Shown: piece by piece, positions 32,759 to 42,754 of the stretch
How positions within the stretch are numbered: position 1 is the first letter of the stretch
How the letters are laid out: each line of letters begins with the position of its first letter
Assembly: GCF_003201815.1 (NCBI RefSeq)
Contig: NZ_QJKB01000002.1
Coordinates: 652,941 to 716,940, forward strand
Direction: 5' to 3'
Length of the DNA stretch: 64,000 nucleotides
DNA from: Undibacterium pigrum
Lineage (GTDB): Bacteria > Pseudomonadota > Gammaproteobacteria > Burkholderiales > Burkholderiaceae_D
The notes under the pieces: model-generated
Told to the model about the DNA's origin: nothing
Databases searched by the model: none
Seen by the model: only the letters and a program-made list of their open reading frames with translations
Made by a program: the position numbers and the translations under genes

Positions 32759-33697
32759 ATGGAATTGCGCCAGCTACGTTATTTTGTCGCCATCGTTGAC
32801 CACGGCTCGCTGTCGCGCGCCGCGCGCGTGCTGCATATCGTGCAACCAGCACTGACCCAGCAATTGCAGCAACTTGAAGAAGAACTGGGTGCGACCCTGT
32901 TGCACAGGTCAGCGCAAGGCATGCAAGCCACTGATGCCGGTAAAATATTCTATGAACATGCACTGGCGATTTTGAAGCAAGTCAGCGATGCCAGGTCAGC
33001 CGTCGCCCAATCGACAGACAAACCCAGCGGCACCGTGGCGCTCGGTATACCGCAAAGTGCTTCAGGCGCGCTGGCCTTTCCCTTGCTGAAAGCTGTACGT
33101 GCAGCTTACCCAGATATCGTCTTTCAACTGACAGAAGAATTGACGGGCAACCTGACCGAGCAATTACGCTCAGGCCGCCTGAACCTGGCCATCCTGTTCG
33201 ATGATGGTCAACTGGGCGGCTTTGCCAGCAAGCCACTGGTAGAAGAAGAAATGATGTATATCACACGCACGGATTCGCAATTTGCCTGCAAGCGCAAATC
33301 GATTACCCTGGCCCAGGCTTTGCAGGCCACCCTGATTTTACCCAGCATACAACATGGCGTGCGGCCACGCATAGAGCAGGTCGTCAGGGAGCAGGGCAAG
33401 CACATAGAAAATGTCATCGACATCACTTCCATCGCAATTTTGAAGTCAGCACTGCTGGCTGACATGGGTGCTACCATCTTGCCCGTCTCACCCATGCTGG
33501 CAGAAATTGAACGTGGCGAAATGCGCGCCTGCCCCATTAGCGATGTACAACTGTCGCGCACCGTAACCCTGTGCGCATCCAAGAATATCCCTCTAACGAA
33601 TGCTGCCATGGCTGTAGAAAAACTGGTGCTGGAACTGACGCGTGATTTGAGCACGAGTGGTAAATGGTTGGGTACCAGTATTCTCGTGGCGCAATGA
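32759..33697 (+). CDS. LysR family regulator
   Basis: This 312-residue protein has an N-terminal winged helix (about 1-60: MELRQLRYFVAIVDHGSLSR) and a periplasmic-binding-protein-like effector domain (about 90-295). The layout resembles the Nac/Cbl side of the LysR family. It starts three bases after the Lrp stop and its own stop overlaps the kinase start, so it belongs to one transcript. No metabolic gene adjoins it, so the effector is unknown. Confidence 0.88.
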   Translation: MELRQLRYFVAIVDHGSLSRAARVLHIVQPALTQQLQQLEEELGATLLHRSAQGMQATDAGKIFYEHALAILKQVSDARSAVAQSTDKPSGTVALGIPQSASGALAFPLLKAVRAAYPDIVFQLTEELTGNLTEQLRSGRLNLAILFDDGQLGGFASKPLVEEEMMYITRTDSQFACKRKSITLAQALQATLILPSIQHGVRPRIEQVVREQGKHIENVIDITSIAILKSALLADMGATILPVSPMLAEIERGEMRACPISDVQLSRTVTLCASKNIPLTNAAMAVEKLVLELTRDLSTSGKWLGTSILVAQ

Positions 33698-34779
33698 TGG
33701 ACGGGCTGGCGTATTGGGACAAGATCAAAAAACCAGTGTTCACAGGCTGGTTTTTGTTCTGGATATTGATGGTGGCTGTGGCCGTGCAAGATCATCTCAA
33801 AGATGGCGGCAAGCATATCTGGGAACCCATATTCTGGGAAAGCTCATCTGCTCTCGTCGGCACACTGCTGCTCTTGCTGCAAAGACGCAAACTGACTGAC
33901 AGGCATTTGTTGCAGACGCCAAGAAAATGGTTCTGGCAACAGATCAAGCCCTTGCCCCTATTCAGTAGTTTGTTTGTCGTGCTGGTGTACAGCCTGCGTC
34001 ACGCAGTCTATGCCTTGCTGGGGCTGAGCTATCATCACGATGGCTGGATCACGGTTTATATCTACGAGTGCAGCAAGATCTTTATGTTCTTTGGCATGTT
34101 CTATGTCGTCATCTTTGGCCTGCAAGCCTATGCCTCTTTGCTGGAAGAAAAAGAAAACGCAGAAAAATCCCAGGCACTATTACGCGAAGCGCAATTGCAC
34201 AGGCTGACACAGCAAATGCAGCCGCATTTTCTGTTCAATGTACTCAATACCATTTCATCGCTGATGTATACCGATGTCAAACTGGCCGACACTGCCCTGA
34301 GCCAGATTGCGACTTTACTACGTGCCAGCATGGAACTGGGGCAGCATAGCGAAACCACTCTTGCAGATGAGCTGAAACTCTTGCAAGCCTATGCAAAACT
34401 GATGAGCCTGCGTTTTGTCGACAGGGTGGAAATTAACTGGGATATTGCTGACGATGTGCTCAGCACTAAAGTGCCGGTCATGAGCCTGCAAACCATACTG
34501 GAAAACAGTTTCAAGCACACGGTGGAAAAACGTAGCCAGCTTACTCACATCAAAATCAGTGCATATAAAGAGGCTGGGCAAGTCCTCCTGCGTATTGAGG
34601 ATGACGCAGGTCATTTGCAGGAGAGTGGGCAAGGCTCAGGCGTAGGCATCAGCAATTTGCGCCAGCGCTTGCAAGTCCTGTATCAGGATAAAGCCAGCAT
34701 GGAATTGATTAATCTGAAGCCATCAGGTGTCATGACCGAATTACGCCTGCCCATTGATGCCGGAGGCATAGCGCCTTGA
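33694..34779 (+). CDS. LytS-type sensor histidine kinase
   Basis: This 361-residue inner-membrane kinase has about four N-terminal helices (about 10-130). A His_kinase (PF06580-type) segment follows with the phospho-site in LTQQMQPHFLFNVLN, then an HATPase_c domain with the N-box ILENSFKHTVE and GSGVGISNLRQRL. The start ATG overlaps the LysR stop (ATGA), and its stop overlaps the regulator start. These kinases act on LytTR response regulators such as the next gene product. The signal is unknown. Confidence 0.87.
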   Translation: MMDGLAYWDKIKKPVFTGWFLFWILMVAVAVQDHLKDGGKHIWEPIFWESSSALVGTLLLLLQRRKLTDRHLLQTPRKWFWQQIKPLPLFSSLFVVLVYSLRHAVYALLGLSYHHDGWITVYIYECSKIFMFFGMFYVVIFGLQAYASLLEEKENAEKSQALLREAQLHRLTQQMQPHFLFNVLNTISSLMYTDVKLADTALSQIATLLRASMELGQHSETTLADELKLLQAYAKLMSLRFVDRVEINWDIADDVLSTKVPVMSLQTILENSFKHTVEKRSQLTHIKISAYKEAGQVLLRIEDDAGHLQESGQGSGVGISNLRQRLQVLYQDKASMELINLKPSGVMTELRLPIDAGGIAP

Positions 34780-35474
34780 AAATTCTCATCGTCGATGACG
34801 AAGCCTATGCGAGAGACAAACTCAGACGCCTGGTGGCCGAACATGCGGCAGACGCCCTCGTATCAGAAGCCAGGGATGGCAGGGAAGCGCTGGAGTGCAT
34901 ACAAAAGCAGCAGCCCGATCTGGTTTTCCTCGATATACAAATGCCAGAGATGGATGGCATCACCGTCGCCAGTCAACTGAGCGCGCCTGTGCCACTGATT
35001 ATTTTTGTCACTGCCTATGACCAGTTTGCCCTGCAGGCTTTTGATGCAAATGCGATCGACTATCTGCTCAAGCCCTATGATGAAGCAAGGTTCTTGCGCG
35101 CTCTGCAAAAAGTGCAAGAGCGCCGGGTCGGTACAAAGAAAGCCCAGGCAGAACAGCATTTGCTCTTGAATGAAAAAGGCCGTGTCACCGTCATCAGGCT
35201 GGCAGATATCCTCAGGCTGGAAGCCGCAGACAATTATGTGATGATCCATACTGCGCAGCAACAACATATGATGCGGCAAACTTTGTCGGGTTTGCAGGAA
35301 AGGCTGGGCCAGGGTTTTGTGCGTTGCCACCGCAGCCATATAGTCAGGCTGGATCAGATTGCCCAGATATTGCCTGCGCAAAAAGGTGATGCAGAACTGG
35401 TGCTGCTGAATGACACGAGATTGCCATGCAGCCGTCAGCACAGAGATGAAGTCGTGCAAGGCCTGTCCAGATAA
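34776..35474 (+). CDS. LytTR-type response regulator
   Basis: This 232-residue protein has a receiver domain (about 1-118: VDDEAYARDKL, phospho-Asp in LVFLDIQMPEMDG, KPYDEARF) and a C-terminal LytTR DNA-binding domain (about 130-230: ILRLEAADNYVMIHT, RCHRSHIVRLDQI). It begins at a TTG overlapping the kinase stop (TTGA), with GGAGG at 34762-34766 as ribosome-binding site. It is the natural partner of the kinase. The acyltransferase gene 145 bases downstream is a possible target. Confidence 0.9.
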   Translation: MKILIVDDEAYARDKLRRLVAEHAADALVSEARDGREALECIQKQQPDLVFLDIQMPEMDGITVASQLSAPVPLIIFVTAYDQFALQAFDANAIDYLLKPYDEARFLRALQKVQERRVGTKKAQAEQHLLLNEKGRVTVIRLADILRLEAADNYVMIHTAQQQHMMRQTLSGLQERLGQGFVRCHRSHIVRLDQIAQILPAQKGDAELVLLNDTRLPCSRQHRDEVVQGLSR

Positions 35475-35619
35475 GTTCGGATAGGTGGAGACAGTAGTGG
35501 ATAGGCCCTGCTTTCCATTTCACCCCTGCTCACATCCAGTCTGCCACATTTTTCTGGTGTGAATTTGATCATGATTTTAGTATTGCGCCTGTGTTCATCA
35601 ACAGCCAATCATTGGAATC

Positions 35620-36819
35620 ATGTCAAATTCAAGCATAGCAGTGTCAGGTTTGCCATCCCAGCGTTTATATTTCCTCGACTGGGTCAGGATCATCGCCTTC
35701 TTCCTGCTCATCCTGTATCACGTAGGTATGTACTATGTGGAATGGGGCTGGCATGTCAAAAGTCCGCATGCCAATAGCGCGATACAGCCGCTGATGATGA
35801 TGACCAATCCCTGGCGTCTGAGTTTGCTGTTTTTTATCTCTGGCGTGGCATCTGCCTTTATGCTGGAAAAAATCGCCACCGGCAAATTCCTGCGCAGCCG
35901 CAGCCTGCGTCTTTTGTTGCCGTTGATCTTTGGCATGTTCGTCGTGGTGCCGCCACAGGCGTATTTCGAAGTGGTAGAAAAGCTGGCCTATGCAGGCAGC
36001 TATAGCGAATTCATGCAGCTCTATCTGCATCACTACCGTGGCTTCAAGATAGAAGGCAAGGTACTGGACCTGCCTACCTGGAACCATCTGTGGTTCGTCA
36101 CTTATTTGTGGGTATATAGCGTTTTGCTGTGGTTCTGGCTGGCTTACAACCCTGCATGGTTCCAGGCTGCCCGCAACTGGCTGCAAAAGCAGATGAGGGG
36201 CTGGCGCATCCTGGTTTTGCCTGTCGCTTATCTGGCACTGGTGCGCATGGGGCTGTTCAGTTCTTACCCACCGAATAATGGCCTGGTGGCTGACTGGTAT
36301 AACCATGCCTGCTACCTGTTTATCTTTACATTCGGTGCACTGATCGCCAATTCCCAGGCATTCTGGCAAGAGCTTGCTACCATGCGCTGGCTGGCACTCA
36401 GAATAGCCGCATGTGGCTGGTTGTTCCTGATTATCTATTTCAGCTTTGAGTACGATGCAACGCCACAGTGGCTCATCATGTTCCAGCGCTGTATCTGGGT
36501 TTGCATGGCCTGGTCCTCAATTATTGCGGCCTGCGGTTATGCAAAGCAGTACCTGAACTTTGACAGTCCGGCAAGGCGCTATCTGACGCAGGCAGTGTTC
36601 CCTGTGTATATCCTGCATCAGACTTACATCGTCATCATGGCGCACAGCATGAAGCCGCTGGCCTTGCCGGCCCTGCCAGAAGGTATCTTGCTGGTTGCGC
36701 TGACCGGGGCAAGCTGTTTCCTTAGTTACGAGATCATACGCCGCGTGTTTTTCCTGCGACCCCTGTTCGGGCTGGATCTTGGTTTGACTTATAAACCAAG
36801 AGCACTCAGCCCGGGATGA
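35620..36819 (+). CDS. Acyltransferase family 3 membrane protein (OpgC/MdoC-like)
   Basis: This 399-residue inner-membrane protein has ten or so helices. It opens with [23 protein letters not shown], the arginine- and histidine-containing start of the acyltransferase-3 family, and later has [15 protein letters not shown] and [19 protein letters not shown]. Family members transfer acyl groups to exported glycans, as MdoC/OpgC does for osmoregulated glucans. It follows the LytTR regulator and its last 31 bases overlap the convergent DUF1348 gene. Substrate is unknown. Confidence 0.83.
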   Translation: MSNSSIAVSGLPSQRLYFLDWVRIIAFFLLILYHVGMYYVEWGWHVKSPHANSAIQPLMMMTNPWRLSLLFFISGVASAFMLEKIATGKFLRSRSLRLLLPLIFGMFVVVPPQAYFEVVEKLAYAGSYSEFMQLYLHHYRGFKIEGKVLDLPTWNHLWFVTYLWVYSVLLWFWLAYNPAWFQAARNWLQKQMRGWRILVLPVAYLALVRMGLFSSYPPNNGLVADWYNHACYLFIFTFGALIANSQAFWQELATMRWLALRIAACGWLFLIIYFSFEYDATPQWLIMFQRCIWVCMAWSSIIAACGYAKQYLNFDSPARRYLTQAVFPVYILHQTYIVIMAHSMKPLALPALPEGILLVALTGASCFLSYEIIRRVFFLRPLFGLDLGLTYKPRALSPG

Positions 36820-37271
36820 TCATCCGGCCTCCTGCCCTGGGGCCAGTGGAATAAACGCTGATCTGCGCTGATGCGCAGATCATTGATGCTGGCAAGCCTT
36901 CTGTGCATGAGGCCGTTGTCAGCAAATTCCCAGTTCTCATTGCCGTAAGAGCGCGTCCAGTTGCCTTCGTGATCGCAACTCTCATAGGCAAAGCGCACGG
37001 CAATGCGGTTCTCGCTAAATGCCCAGATTTCCTTAATGAGGCGGTATTCACGTTCAGCCGCCCACTTGCGCTGTAAAAATTCTCTTACCTGTTCACGCCC
37101 CTGAGGGAATTCATGGCGGTTGCGCCAGACCGTATCCACAGTATAGGCCAGCACCACCTTGTCCGGGTCACGGGTATTCCAGCCATCTTCAGCCATGCGC
37201 ACTTTTTGTATTGCCGTTTCCAGCGTGAAGGGCGGCAAGGGTGGGCGCGCGATTTCCTGTGATTTATCCAT
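36789..37271 (-). CDS. DUF1348 / SnoaL-like family protein
   Basis: This 160-residue cytoplasmic protein has the cone-shaped NTF2-like fold: [22 protein letters not shown], then [30 protein letters not shown] and a C-terminal [10 protein letters not shown]. This is the conserved pattern of DUF1348. AAGGA lies ten bases before the ATG. It is divergent from a LysR regulator that probably controls it, and its 3' end overlaps the acyltransferase gene. The family has no firm function. Confidence 0.85.
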   Translation of the reverse strand: MDKSQEIARPPLPPFTLETAIQKVRMAEDGWNTRDPDKVVLAYTVDTVWRNRHEFPQGREQVREFLQRKWAAEREYRLIKEIWAFSENRIAVRFAYESCDHEGNWTRSYGNENWEFADNGLMHRRLASINDLRISADQRLFHWPQGRRPDDHPGLSALGL

Positions 37272-37355
37272 GTTTATTCGTCCTTAAGTAAATTTTTGCT
37301 GAGTTATCGATACTCAAATTTACGCAATATCGTTTGTCTGAAGAATACCCATCCA

Positions 37356-37374
37356 TTACAATTAATTATTGTAA
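37356..37374. promoter_or_regulatory. Candidate LysR operator
   Basis: TTACAAT (37356-37362) and ATTGTAA (37368-37374) form a perfect dyad with a 5-base centre. This contains the T-N11-A arrangement used by LysR regulators. It lies in the 128-base divergent gap, 26 bases before the LysR start. Confidence 0.55.
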
Positions 37375-37399
37375 ATAATGGAATAATCGCCGGAGCGCC

Positions 37400-38299
37400 A
37401 TGGATAAGCTGCACCTGATGACCGTATTTGTCGCTGTCGCCGAAGAAGAAGGCTTTGCCGCAGCCGCCCGCCGTCTGGCCATGTCGCCACCGGCAGTCAC
37501 GCGTGCCATTGCTGCGCTGGAAGCCAGGCTCAGTGTCAAGCTGCTGAATCGTAGTACCCGTTTTGTCAGAGTCACAGAAGCAGGCCAGCGTTATCTGGAA
37601 GATGCACGCCGCATCATTGCCGATGTAGAAGCGGCTGACGAAGCCACTGCAGGTATCAATGCAGAACCGCGGGGCCATCTGGTCGTCACTGCACCCGTCA
37701 TGTTTGGCAAGATATTTGTCATGCCCGGCATCGTTGAATATCTGCAACGCTATCCTGCCATGGATGTGTCAGCCTTATTTCTTGACCGTGTCGTGAACCT
37801 GCTGGAAGAGGGTATAGACGTTGGTGTGCGTATAGGTGAATTGCCAGACTCCAGTATGAAAGCCATACGGGTAGGGCAGATACGTCGCGTCCTGTGTGCT
37901 TCGCCTGCCTATCTGCAACAACATGGCACGCCTGTCAGCCCGGATGAATTGAGCAGACACAGCATTATTGCCGCTACCGGTGTCACGCCCATGGTGGAGT
38001 GGCGCTTTAGCCATGCCGGGCAGAACATGGCCGTCAAGGTCAAACCGCGCCTTACTGTCAGCAGCAATGATGCAGCGATAGAGGCGAGCCTGGCTGGCCT
38101 GGGCATCAGCCGCATGTTGTCTTACCAGGTGGATGGGTGTTTTGAGGATGGGCGATTATGCCGCCTCATGCAGGACTATGAAACAGCACCCTTGCCAGTG
38201 CATGTGGTGCACAGGGAGAGTCGCTATGCTTCTGGCAAGGTCAGGAGCTTTGTTGATCTCATTGTTGCGCAATTGCGTGAAAAGATGGTGAGACACTGA
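37400..38299 (+). CDS. LysR family regulator
   Basis: This 299-residue protein has an N-terminal winged helix (about 1-60: MDKLHLMTVFVAVAEEEGFAAAARRL) and an effector domain (about 90-290) with VRIGELPDSSM and RVLCASPAYL. These are hallmarks of the CrgA/AaeR-like LysR group common in proteobacteria. GGAG lies five bases before the ATG. It is divergent from the DUF1348 gene with a dyad operator between them. An autoregulated local controller is the simplest reading. Confidence 0.9.
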   Translation: MDKLHLMTVFVAVAEEEGFAAAARRLAMSPPAVTRAIAALEARLSVKLLNRSTRFVRVTEAGQRYLEDARRIIADVEAADEATAGINAEPRGHLVVTAPVMFGKIFVMPGIVEYLQRYPAMDVSALFLDRVVNLLEEGIDVGVRIGELPDSSMKAIRVGQIRRVLCASPAYLQQHGTPVSPDELSRHSIIAATGVTPMVEWRFSHAGQNMAVKVKPRLTVSSNDAAIEASLAGLGISRMLSYQVDGCFEDGRLCRLMQDYETAPLPVHVVHRESRYASGKVRSFVDLIVAQLREKMVRH

Positions 38300-38381
38300 C
38301 AGTAATGTTTGCACCCTGAATAATCTGTGCAACAAAAATTGCGATATGAATTTACTTATTTTGCTTCAAGATGACAATGTG

Positions 38382-38438
38382 TTGACACTAGAAAACCCTG
38401 GGTGGTATATTTTGCCAGGATTTATGGTAACGTTTCCA
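38382..38438 (+). promoter_or_regulatory. Sigma-70 promoter with LacI-type operator for the ABC importer
   Basis: TTGACA (38382-38387) and TATATT (38406-38411) are 18 bases apart, near the ideal promoter. TGGTAACGTTTCCA (38425-38438), one base short of a perfect LacI-family palindrome, falls over the expected transcription start, a classical repression position. Start of the binding-protein gene is 101 bases further on. Confidence 0.75.
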
Positions 38439-38539
38439 ATTGTGTTAAATTGACACAAGCAAGAAACGTAAAACTGATAAGCCACCAGAAAAAAGCAGGC
38501 CATGAACTGCTGTCTGGATGCCGTCAACGCGGAGACAAA

Positions 38540-39781
38540 ATGTGTACACTGAATAAACTGGCGCTGGCCATGTTGTTGGGCAGCCTCGCATCCATACATT
38601 TGCCTGCACAGTCTGCAGGACAAAAGACAGAAGTCATGCACTGGTGGACTTCCGGCGGTGAATCAGCCGCAGTCGCCAAGTTTGCTGACGCCTATCGCGC
38701 CGCGGGTGGCATCTGGGCAGACACTGCGATTGCAGGCGGTGACCAGGCCCGTTCTGTTGCCATCAACCGCATGGTCGGTGGCAATCCACCGACGGCTGCA
38801 CAATTCAATATTTCCCGGCAATTCCAGGACGTGGTCGAGCAAGGCATGCTGAATAATGTCGATGATGTCGCCGCCAGAGAAAACTGGGACAAAACCCTGC
38901 CCGAACCCATACGCAATGTGCTCAAGATCAAGGGCCATTATTATGCCGTTCCAGTGAATATCCATATGCCGACCTGGATATGGTACTCAAAGGCTGCTTT
39001 CAAAAAGGCGGGCATAGACAAGGAACCAGTCACGCCGGATGAGATGTTTGCAGCCCTCGATAAACTCAAGGCAGCAGGTCTGGTACCGCTGGCACATGGT
39101 GGTCAGGCCTGGCAAGAGACTATCGTCTTTATGGCCATGCTGGCGAATGTTGGTGGCAGAGATCTGTACCTGAGTGTGCTGCGCGACCGCGATGCTGCCG
39201 CCATGAATTCTGAAGCCTTTCGCAAAGTGCTGCTGAGCTTCAAGCGCCTGCACTCCTATATCGATACTGCATCCCCGGGGCGCAACTGGAATGACACGAC
39301 CGCCTTGCTCATCAATGGCAAGGCTGGCATGCAAATCATGGGTGACTGGGTCATGGGCGAATTTGTCGCCGCCAAACAAGTGGCGGGGCGAGAATATGGC
39401 TGCATGCCAGGCCTGGGACCAAAAGCGCCTTACCTGATACAGGGCGATGTTTTTGTCTTCCCCAAGACCAGCAATGCAGAAATCATCAAGTCACAAAAAC
39501 TGCTGGCCAGCATCATGGTTGCCCCCGGCCCGCAACTGGAATTCAATAAACTCAAAGGCTCCATTCCAGTACGCAATGATGCTGATGCCACGCAAATGAA
39601 TGTATGCGCGAGAGCAGGGATGGAAATCATGAAAGACAAAAGCCGTCATGTCGGGATAGGTGAAATTTACCTGACGCCTGATCAAAACGGTGCCCTGACT
39701 GATGTGCTGACCGCGTACTGGAATACCAATATGACGGTAGAAAAAGCACAAAAAAATATCATCGCTGCACTGAAAAATTAA
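38540..39781 (+). CDS. ABC transporter sugar-binding protein
   Basis: This 413-residue protein has a signal peptide ending near PAQSAG and the fold of family 1 solute-binding proteins: EVMHWWTSGGESAAV, GNPPTAAQFN, YAVPVNIHMPTWIWYSK and AGMQIMGDWVMGEF. It has no lipobox, so it is periplasmic. GGAG lies five bases before the ATG at 38540. It is followed by two permease genes and an ATPase gene. With GH1 and GH3 enzymes near, a beta-linked gluco-oligosaccharide is the likely ligand. Confidence 0.9.
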   Translation: MCTLNKLALAMLLGSLASIHLPAQSAGQKTEVMHWWTSGGESAAVAKFADAYRAAGGIWADTAIAGGDQARSVAINRMVGGNPPTAAQFNISRQFQDVVEQGMLNNVDDVAARENWDKTLPEPIRNVLKIKGHYYAVPVNIHMPTWIWYSKAAFKKAGIDKEPVTPDEMFAALDKLKAAGLVPLAHGGQAWQETIVFMAMLANVGGRDLYLSVLRDRDAAAMNSEAFRKVLLSFKRLHSYIDTASPGRNWNDTTALLINGKAGMQIMGDWVMGEFVAAKQVAGREYGCMPGLGPKAPYLIQGDVFVFPKTSNAEIIKSQKLLASIMVAPGPQLEFNKLKGSIPVRNDADATQMNVCARAGMEIMKDKSRHVGIGEIYLTPDQNGALTDVLTAYWNTNMTVEKAQKNIIAALKN

Positions 39782-39790
39782 GTACAAGTC

Positions 39791-40693
39791 ATGCAAGCGA
39801 AATCCCGTGGCACCACATCAAAATCCAGGCTGCACTTAAAGCTCATACCTCATGCAGCCCTGCTGCCCATGAGCTTGACGGTGGTGTTTGGCTATCTGGC
39901 GACGGTGCTATGGACCTTGAAAATATCGCTGAGCAGTTCGCGTACCTTGCCTGTCGATAATTTCGTCGGGCTGACGCAATATGAACGCCTGTTTGATAAT
40001 GAGCGCTGGTTGTTGTCACTGAATAACCTGGCATTGTATGGCGTGCTTTTTATTATCGCCTGCGTGGTCATTGGTTTTCTTCTGGCAGTTTTCATAGATC
40101 AGAATGTCACTGGCGAAGGTGTCTTGCGTACCATCTTTCTGTATCCCTATGCCATGTCCTTCGTTGCCACTGGCCTGGTGTGGCAATGGATGCTGACACC
40201 CGGCATAGGCATACAGCAAGGCATACGCCAGCTGGGTTTCAAGGATTTTCAGTTTGACTGGATCATAGACCAGGACATGGTCATCTACACCGTTGTCATT
40301 GCCACAGTCTGGCAGGCATCTGGCCTGGTCATGGCCATGTTGCTGGCAGGTTTGCGTGGCATAGATGAAGATATCTGGAAAGCTGCCCGCATGGATGGCA
40401 TACCAGCCTGGCGGGTGTACCTGTCCATCATCATCCCCATGCTGGCACCCAGTTTTGCGACAGTCTTCCTGTTGCTGGCGACTGCTGTCGTCAAACTGTT
40501 TGATGCGGTCGAAGCCATGACTCAGGGTGGCCCCGGCACAGCCAGCGAAGTTCCGGCCAAGTTCATCATGGACCATTTATTTGGCCGCGCGAACCTGGCG
40601 CTGGCTTCTGCCGGTGCCATCATGATGTTGCTGCCGGTACTGGCTTTGCTGATACCCTACGCTTATGCGCGTGCCCGCAAGGGGAAATCATAA
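39791..40693 (+). CDS. ABC sugar permease (first subunit)
   Basis: This 300-residue inner-membrane protein has six helices. Its EAA loop reads DEDIWKAARMDGIPAWRVYL, the site that docks on the ATPase. It corresponds to the MalF/UgpA-type subunit of CUT1 sugar importers but lacks MalF's large periplasmic loop. It begins nine bases after the binding-protein stop and overlaps the next permease by one base (TAATG). Confidence 0.92.
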   Translation: MQAKSRGTTSKSRLHLKLIPHAALLPMSLTVVFGYLATVLWTLKISLSSSRTLPVDNFVGLTQYERLFDNERWLLSLNNLALYGVLFIIACVVIGFLLAVFIDQNVTGEGVLRTIFLYPYAMSFVATGLVWQWMLTPGIGIQQGIRQLGFKDFQFDWIIDQDMVIYTVVIATVWQASGLVMAMLLAGLRGIDEDIWKAARMDGIPAWRVYLSIIIPMLAPSFATVFLLLATAVVKLFDAVEAMTQGGPGTASEVPAKFIMDHLFGRANLALASAGAIMMLLPVLALLIPYAYARARKGKS

Positions 40694-41559
40694 TGCTGAA
40701 GGCAAGGCGCAAATGGACACCGGCACGCCTGGGCATTTATGCCTTCCTGCTGACTGCTGCGGCATTCTTTTTATTGCCACTGTATATCATGCTGGTGACT
40801 TCTTTCAAATCCATGGATGAAATCCGTCTGGGGAATATCTTTGCCTTGCCCCTGCACATCACCATGGAACCCTGGCGACAAGCCTGGAGTACCGCCTGTA
40901 CAGGTGTGGCTTGTGAGGGTATCAGCGGTGGTTTCTGGAATTCAGTGGCGATTACCTTGCCCAGCACGGTGCTGGCGATTTTCTTCGGTGCGCTGAATGG
41001 CTATGCGCTGACTTTCTGGCGACCGCGTGGCGCGCAAATTTTGTTTGGTATCTTGCTGGCGGGCGCTTTTATTCCTGTGCAGGTCATGATGTTTCCTCTG
41101 GTGCGGGTGCTGGCTACTCTGAATATCTTCAGCACCCTGCCTGGCATCGTCATGGTGCACGTGATCTTTGGTATGCCCATCATGACTTTACTGTTCCGTA
41201 ACTATTATCTGGGTATACCGCAGGAGCTGTTTCATGCCGCACGCATAGATGGCGGTGGATTTTTCCGTATCTTTGTACAACTGATGTTGCCCATGTCCCT
41301 GCCCATGATAGTCGTGGCAGCCATCATGCAGGTTACAGGGGTATGGAATGACTATATCCTGGGCCTGGTATTTGCTGGCCGTGAACATTTGCCCATGACG
41401 GCGCAACTCAATAATGTCATCAATACGACGACTGGCACCAGAATGTATAACGTCAACATGGCAGCGACTATATTGACTGCCCTGCTGCCACTCGCCATCT
41501 ATTTCATATCAGGCCGCTGGTTCGTACGCGGCATCGCCGCTGGCGCGGTCAAGGGCTAG
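40693..41559 (+). CDS. ABC sugar permease (second subunit)
   Basis: This 288-residue inner-membrane protein has six helices and the EAA loop PQELFHAARIDGGGFFRIF. It is the MalG/UgpE-type partner of the preceding subunit. A short loop with two cysteines (ACTGVACEG, about residues 70-80) lies between the first helices and could form a periplasmic disulfide. Its start shares one base with the upstream stop, so translation is coupled. Confidence 0.92.
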   Translation: MLKARRKWTPARLGIYAFLLTAAAFFLLPLYIMLVTSFKSMDEIRLGNIFALPLHITMEPWRQAWSTACTGVACEGISGGFWNSVAITLPSTVLAIFFGALNGYALTFWRPRGAQILFGILLAGAFIPVQVMMFPLVRVLATLNIFSTLPGIVMVHVIFGMPIMTLLFRNYYLGIPQELFHAARIDGGGFFRIFVQLMLPMSLPMIVVAAIMQVTGVWNDYILGLVFAGREHLPMTAQLNNVINTTTGTRMYNVNMAATILTALLPLAIYFISGRWFVRGIAAGAVKG

Positions 41560-41608
41560 GGCTAAAGGGTGAGGCTAAAATGCGAGAACAAAGGGCAAAG
41601 GTGAATGC

Positions 41609-42673
41609 GTGGCATATGTAAGCCTTAACAATCTGGGTATAGAACTAGGTGGGCAAAAGATCATAGACCAGTTGAATCTGGACGTGGAAGAAGGCGAGTT
41701 TCTGGTCTTGCTGGGGCCGTCTGGCTGCGGCAAGTCTACCTTATTGCATAGCATCGCTGGCCTCATCGATATCGCAGCAGGCAGCATAGAAATTGCTGGC
41801 ACCGATGTCAGCCATGCTGAACCTAGCGACAGGCAAATAGGCATGGTATTTCAATCCTATGCCCTGTATCCGACCATGACAGTGGAAAAGAATATGTCTT
41901 TTGGCTTGCGCATTAATGGCGTACCAAAAGCCGAGATACAAAAGCGTATAGCGCGGGTAGCAGAAATGCTGCAATTGCAAAGCCTGTTGCAGCGCAAACC
42001 AGCGCAATTATCTGGCGGGCAAAGACAAAGGGTAGCGATAGGCCGCGCCCTGGTCAGAGAGGCCAGAGTATTCCTGTTCGATGAGCCCCTCTCCAATCTG
42101 GATGCCAAGTTACGTACAGAACTGCGTCGTGAACTCAAGCTCCTGCATCAAAACCTGGGTTCCACGATGCTATACGTAACCCATGACCAGGTCGAAGCCA
42201 TGACGCTGGCCACACGCATCGTCGTCATGCGGGCAGGCAAGATACAGCAACTGGGTACACCGACTGAAGTGTATGAAAGGCCAGCCAATCTGTTTGTGGC
42301 TGGCTTCCTGGGCGCGCCTGCGATGAACTTTATTCCAGGCAAACTGGACACCGCACAAAATTTTTCCAGCGAATATCTGAAACTGGACTTGCCAGCCTAC
42401 GTCTGCGCAGCGCAAAGCGCACACTCAGACGATGTAGTCCTGGGTATCCGGCCCGAGCATCTGCAAATACAAGAGCATGGCAAGTACAGCGGTCAGCTTG
42501 CGTTGGTAGAACCTATGGGCAACCATCAGTTACTGTGGCTGACTATGGGCAAGCAGCAATTGTGCTTGCTCGATCACGATAATCGACACTTCGTTTTGGG
42601 AGACGCCGTGCATTTTGATATTGATGCTGCCAGGGCTTCGCTGTTTGACGCTGTATCCGGCTTGCGTCTTTAG
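41609..42673 (+). CDS. ABC transporter ATPase (MalK/UgpC-like)
   Basis: This 354-residue protein begins at a GTG preceded by AAAGGTG five bases upstream. It has Walker A GPSGCGKST, Q-loop VFQSYALYP, signature LSGGQRQR, Walker B FLFDEP and the switch His in YVTHDQ. A C-terminal OB/TOBE domain (about 240-350, LGIRPEHLQI) follows. It energises the two permeases encoded just upstream. Proteins of this group can serve several CUT1 importers. Confidence 0.93.
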   Translation: MAYVSLNNLGIELGGQKIIDQLNLDVEEGEFLVLLGPSGCGKSTLLHSIAGLIDIAAGSIEIAGTDVSHAEPSDRQIGMVFQSYALYPTMTVEKNMSFGLRINGVPKAEIQKRIARVAEMLQLQSLLQRKPAQLSGGQRQRVAIGRALVREARVFLFDEPLSNLDAKLRTELRRELKLLHQNLGSTMLYVTHDQVEAMTLATRIVVMRAGKIQQLGTPTEVYERPANLFVAGFLGAPAMNFIPGKLDTAQNFSSEYLKLDLPAYVCAAQSAHSDDVVLGIRPEHLQIQEHGKYSGQLALVEPMGNHQLLWLTMGKQQLCLLDHDNRHFVLGDAVHFDIDAARASLFDAVSGLRL

Positions 42674-42705
42674 TTAATGAATAGTTGCTGAGCAGTCGCT
42701 AAAAA

Positions 42706-42715
42706 TTGTTAACAA
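42706..42715. promoter_or_regulatory. Small palindrome upstream of lacI-type gene
   Basis: TTGTTAACAA is a perfect 10-bp palindrome between the ATPase stop and the repressor start; TATACT at about 42737 could be a -10 box. It differs from the GGAAACGTTTCC-type sites and could serve a different regulator. Confidence 0.35.
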
Positions 42716-42754
42716 CAATCAGGGTAAATTTTTTATATACTGGCCTGATCTTCA

